Origin: an uncultured Treponema sp.
GTDB taxonomy: Bacteria; Spirochaetota; Spirochaetia; Treponematales; Treponemataceae
Length of the DNA: 15,509 nucleotides
NCBI GenBank assembly: GCA_905373565.1
Contig: CAJPTT010000010.1
Span: 1-15,509, forward strand
Direction: 5' to 3'
Below the pieces are notes generated by a model that saw nothing but the letters and a program-made list of their open reading frames with translations, was not told the DNA's origin and ran no database searches. The translations under genes were made by a program, and so were the position numbers. Each line of letters opens with the position of its first letter. The stretch's first letter is position 1. Shown piece by piece: positions 12,953-15,509 of the stretch.

Positions 12953-14716
12953 TCAACCGTTATGTCCGCACCTGCCGGATGCGGTAACTAAATCGCTCAG
13001 CCATTCGGCACATTCCGGGGTAAGCAAATCGCGCGGCATACGCCACGTCCAGTTTTTCCCAAGGGTAGAAGGTTCGTTCATGCGCGCCTCCGCTCCCAGC
13101 GCATACAGGTCTTGGAACGGAATAACGGCAAAGACTGCTACGGAGAAAAACGCTTGCTTAATCAGTTCGGCACAGAGATCGTCTTTAAAGGCGGACATTT
13201 GCAAGGCTGTCCCATCATCTGCTGCAGGAGACGCCGCATCGGCCGTGCCGTGCCGTGTTGCGGTATGCTCTGTCGGTTCGGACGTACTATTCCGTGTTTC
13301 AGTATGCTCCGCCGAAAACAACTCGTCGAGCAATTCGGCGACAGGTCTTTCACCGTAGAGGTAGAATAGCAGCACTTCAAAATCATCCCGCGAAAGCGTA
13401 TCGAGCCATGCCCGCAATGTAGTGTTGTCATGAGTACCGGTGTACACGACAGCATTTTGCGTATACCGGTGCGGTAAAAAGGCATCGGTAAAGCCTACTT
13501 CCCGTACCTCTGCGGCGCTAAAAGCGAACTGTAAGATTTTCATTCCCGGCAAATGGAAGTCGTCGCGAAGACGCTCCACCTGCGGGGTAATAACCCCAAG
13601 GTCTTCGGCAATAATCGGCAAACCTTTGGCATATTCGCTGTTCTTTTTGAGCAATGCGCGCTGTACCGCTTCAAAAAAATGATGATCGGGGCCGGGCAGC
13701 CATTCGCCTTTTTCCGCCGTCGGAGCGCCGAAGGGTACCGCCCAATACGCTTCAAAGCCCCGGAAGTGATCGATACGAATATAATCGACGAGTTCTAAGC
13801 ATGCGTCAATGCGGTCAATCCACCAGCGGTATTTATCGGCCTTCATCGCCTCCCAATTATAGAGCGGGTTTCCCCACAGCTGTCCCGTTGCGCTAAAATA
13901 GTCGGGCGGTACTCCTGCAACCGCTGTCGGTACGCCGTTTTCATCCAGCTGGAAAAGTTTTTGATTTGCCCATACGTCCGAAGAATCCGGTGCAACAAAA
14001 ATCGGGATATCTCCGATAATCGAAATACCTTTTTCATTCGCATAGTGCCGAAGCCGCGTCCACTGTTCAAAGAAGAAAAATTGAATAGCCTTATAGCGGT
14101 CAATCTCGTGCCGATGTTCTTGCCCCCAGCGTTTTAATGTCTCAGGGTCGCGACACGCGAGGGCTTTCGGCCAATAGTTGTTCCAGAGTTTTCCGGATAC
14201 GCCTTCTTGAGCTGCCTGCGCATCGTATACTTCTTTAATCGACATGAAAAGAGCATAGTCAGCAAGATGTTTATTCGCCTTTTGAAAGCGCCGGAAGACC
14301 GCTTTCAATTCTTCGCCGACGGAGCCACCGTCTTTAATCTTGTTAAGAAATGCCGATGCGGCTTTTTTTAAAAGCGGTATTTTCCAATAGACTACCGAAC
14401 CGAAGTCGATATTACCATCTGTAGAGAGGTACTCCGGCAGCTTGATATCATCGGCAGTCAAATATCCTTGCTCCGAAAGTGTCTCCAAATCGATCAACAG
14501 CGGGTTCCCGGCAAAGCTCGAAAATGCCGCATAGGGAGAATCTCCGTAACCGGTCGGACCGAGCGGCAGTACCTGCCATAGCCGTATGTGTGCGGAATGA
14601 AGCCAATCGATATATTCATACGCGGATTTTCCCAGCGTTCCAATCCCTTCATTACTCGAAAAAGAAGTCGGATGGAGCAGTATTCCTGCAGAACGGTTTA
14701 AAAGCTGTGAACACAT
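12953..14716 (-). CDS. malQ: 4-alpha-glucanotransferase (amylomaltase, GH77)
   Basis: A 587-aa cytoplasmic enzyme that transfers alpha-1,4-glucan segments between maltodextrins, used in maltose or glycogen metabolism. GH77 hallmarks are intact: SAGILLHPTS and GYGDSPYAAFSSFAGNP near the N-terminus, the loop PPDYFSATGQLWGNP (271-285), nucleophile D316 in RIDHFRG, acid/base E371 in IIAEDLG, and D430 in GTHDN. The C-terminal end NEPSTLGKNWTWRM is typical. Odd feature: residues about 468-505 are a polar, repeat-containing insert (EHTETRNST / EHTATRHGT, 13 residues apart) before the last helices. ATG 14716 has AGGAG six bases upstream and begins at the usual place; an 11-codon upstream extension is unlikely. 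Confidence 0.96.
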   Translation of the reverse strand: MCSQLLNRSAGILLHPTSFSSNEGIGTLGKSAYEYIDWLHSAHIRLWQVLPLGPTGYGDSPYAAFSSFAGNPLLIDLETLSEQGYLTADDIKLPEYLSTDGNIDFGSVVYWKIPLLKKAASAFLNKIKDGGSVGEELKAVFRRFQKANKHLADYALFMSIKEVYDAQAAQEGVSGKLWNNYWPKALACRDPETLKRWGQEHRHEIDRYKAIQFFFFEQWTRLRHYANEKGISIIGDIPIFVAPDSSDVWANQKLFQLDENGVPTAVAGVPPDYFSATGQLWGNPLYNWEAMKADKYRWWIDRIDACLELVDYIRIDHFRGFEAYWAVPFGAPTAEKGEWLPGPDHHFFEAVQRALLKKNSEYAKGLPIIAEDLGVITPQVERLRDDFHLPGMKILQFAFSAAEVREVGFTDAFLPHRYTQNAVVYTGTHDNTTLRAWLDTLSRDDFEVLLFYLYGERPVAELLDELFSAEHTETRNSTSEPTEHTATRHGTADAASPAADDGTALQMSAFKDDLCAELIKQAFFSVAVFAVIPFQDLYALGAEARMNEPSTLGKNWTWRMPRDLLTPECAEWLSDLVTASGRCGHNG

Positions 14717-14751
14717 AGTATCTCCTGTTTGCGGATCGCGATTAGACAAGG

Positions 14752-14787
14752 GGGTATCTTTAAAAATTTCAAGTTTTAAAGATACCC
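14752..14787. terminator. Hairpin terminator between the small lipoprotein gene and malQ
   Basis: GGGTATCTTTAAAA (14752-14765) pairs perfectly with TTTTAAAGATACCC (14774-14787) over 14 bp with an 8-base loop. It lies 34 bases past the stop of the lipoprotein gene and upstream of malQ, so on the minus strand it would end the lipoprotein transcript. Confidence 0.7.
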
Positions 14788-14821
14788 TATAAATACCGCG
14801 AGAATTAATTAAAAGCCTTTG

Positions 14822-15298
14822 TTAATATTCACCGGGGAGAATGGTCACAGAGAACAATTCTTTGTCGTTTTTATCTTTATAAATACAGATTAATGTAAGA
14901 CCATCGCTCCTAACTTGTGGAGCCAGTTGATTTGTTTTGAGCTTTTCTTTCAGCATCTCTGCTGCTGTTTTTTGGACAACAGCCCACTTTTGTGCGCTCA
15001 ACTCTTCATATACACTGCCGGAATAAAGGTACGTATAAGCGAGCGCATGCAGTTCTTCTTTGTAGTCAAGTTTCGTTAGAGTGGTAAGCTCATCAACTTC
15101 TATAGGGCATTGCTTTGTTACCTCTTCTGCCACAGCATGATACAGACTTGCTTTCGAATTCGCAGTTTCAGCAGATGAGGAAGCCACCTCTTTTTCTTTC
15201 ACAGCGCTAGCCGTTGTTTTACAAGAAGAAAAGCTCACCAAACATACTGCTACAACGGACAGTAATACTATCTGTTTTATATTTTTCAACAATTTCAT
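14822..15298 (-). CDS. Small hypothetical lipoprotein, 158 aa
   Basis: A basic N-terminus and hydrophobic core (MKLLKNIKQIVLLSVVAVCL) lead to a lipobox, SFSSC, with C26 as the lipidated residue. A Ser/Ala/Glu-rich linker follows (about 30-48). The mature part (about 50-158) is mostly helical to about 120, then likely strands (LTLICIYKDKNDKELFSVTI). No family was recognised. It is expected in the periplasm, anchored to a membrane. GAGG lies ten bases before ATG 15298. A palindrome overlaps its leader, so expression may be controlled by a repressor. Confidence 0.85.
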   Translation of the reverse strand: MKLLKNIKQIVLLSVVAVCLVSFSSCKTTASAVKEKEVASSSAETANSKASLYHAVAEEVTKQCPIEVDELTTLTKLDYKEELHALAYTYLYSGSVYEELSAQKWAVVQKTAAEMLKEKLKTNQLAPQVRSDGLTLICIYKDKNDKELFSVTILPGEY

Positions 15299-15311
15299 GT
15301 ATAACCTCGCA

Positions 15312-15327
15312 TTAAGACTAGTCTTAA
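15312..15327. promoter_or_regulatory. Perfect 16-bp palindrome in the leader of the small lipoprotein gene
   Basis: TTAAGACTAGTCTTAA is fully self-complementary. A plausible -10 box (TATGAT on the minus strand, 15342-15337) lies about 10 bases upstream in transcription order, so the palindrome would cover roughly +3 to +18. This is the usual place for a dimeric repressor site. No good -35 was found. Confidence 0.5.
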
Positions 15328-15342
15328 AAAAAGTGTATCATA

Positions 15343-15509
15343 CCTTCCCGTTTATGAAAAGACGATGGATTGACATTGTGCATCGGGATATGTTGTTTTT
15401 TGGTGTAGAGAAATCACCTAACAATCACTTAATCCGATATTGCATGAACAAATAAATAATTTACAAGATATTGAAAATAATCTGAAAATGACTATAGTAT
15501 GATTATATA
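15343..15509 (+). promoter_or_regulatory. Upstream region with a possible rightward promoter at the window edge
   Basis: No gene is visible in this stretch. Near the edge, TTGAAA (15471-15476) and TATAGT (15493-15498) are 16 bases apart and could start a plus-strand transcript leading out of the window. An isolated TTGACA (15372-15377) has no good -10 partner. Confidence 0.3.

Noticed and set aside
13112..14103. Several frames of 70-107 codons inside malQ
   Set aside because: They overlap the GH77 catalytic region in other frames and have no initiation signals.
1..15509. CRISPR array, toxin-antitoxin pair or restriction system
   Set aside because: No regularly spaced direct repeats and no recognisable toxin, antitoxin, nuclease or methyltransferase motifs were found.

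Overview
This window looks like a chromosomal segment of a spirochaete of the genus Treponema, probably an oral or host-associated species. The inference rests on gene content: proline-rich LysM lipoprotein, Cache-type chemoreceptor, archaeal-type 1-Cys peroxiredoxin, amylomaltase, MelB-like sugar symporter, and lipoproteins with spirochaete-style FTSC/FSSC lipoboxes. The moderate GC content and the strong AGGAGG ribosome sites agree. No rRNA, tRNA or CRISPR array was seen.

Accessory half (1-5060, all genes on the minus strand). A consensus sigma-70 promoter (TTGACA-N18-TATAAT, 5030-5059) drives a compact cluster read leftwards. In order it holds: a leader ORF interrupted by a run of nine C (a likely slippage switch), a 56-aa peptide overlapping it by ATGA, an island of back-to-back hairpins (4204-4471), a 183-aa coiled-coil protein, a 395-aa membrane/coiled-coil protein (ATGA overlap), a 129-aa acidic alpha/beta protein, and a 75-aa protein made of two near-identical C-x2-C...C-x7-H modules. 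The next gene of the cluster appears to be lost. Its ribosome site survives as a 19-bp copy of the one in front of the 129-aa gene, but an IS110-family element (about 140-1488) sits where its start codon should be. This cluster is the best candidate here for an undescribed system; its function cannot be read from sequence alone.

Housekeeping half (5100-15509). RluA-type pseudouridine synthase and a conserved hypothetical gene form a minus-strand pair. They are divergent from a peroxiredoxin whose -10 box overlaps a palindrome. Then come a LysM lipoprotein (minus), a GPH-family sugar symporter with an unusual insert of about 165 residues (plus), a methyl-accepting chemotaxis protein (plus), 4-alpha-glucanotransferase MalQ (minus) and a small lipoprotein (minus) with a perfect 16-bp palindrome over its 5' leader. 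Several intergenic spaces carry long hairpins with A-tract/T-tract stems, and three of these end in CCCTA. Sugar import, alpha-glucan processing and chemotaxis lie side by side, which fits a carbohydrate-using treponeme, but they are separate transcription units.

Start codons were revised wherever an internal ATG has a clearly better ribosome site than the longest reading frame.
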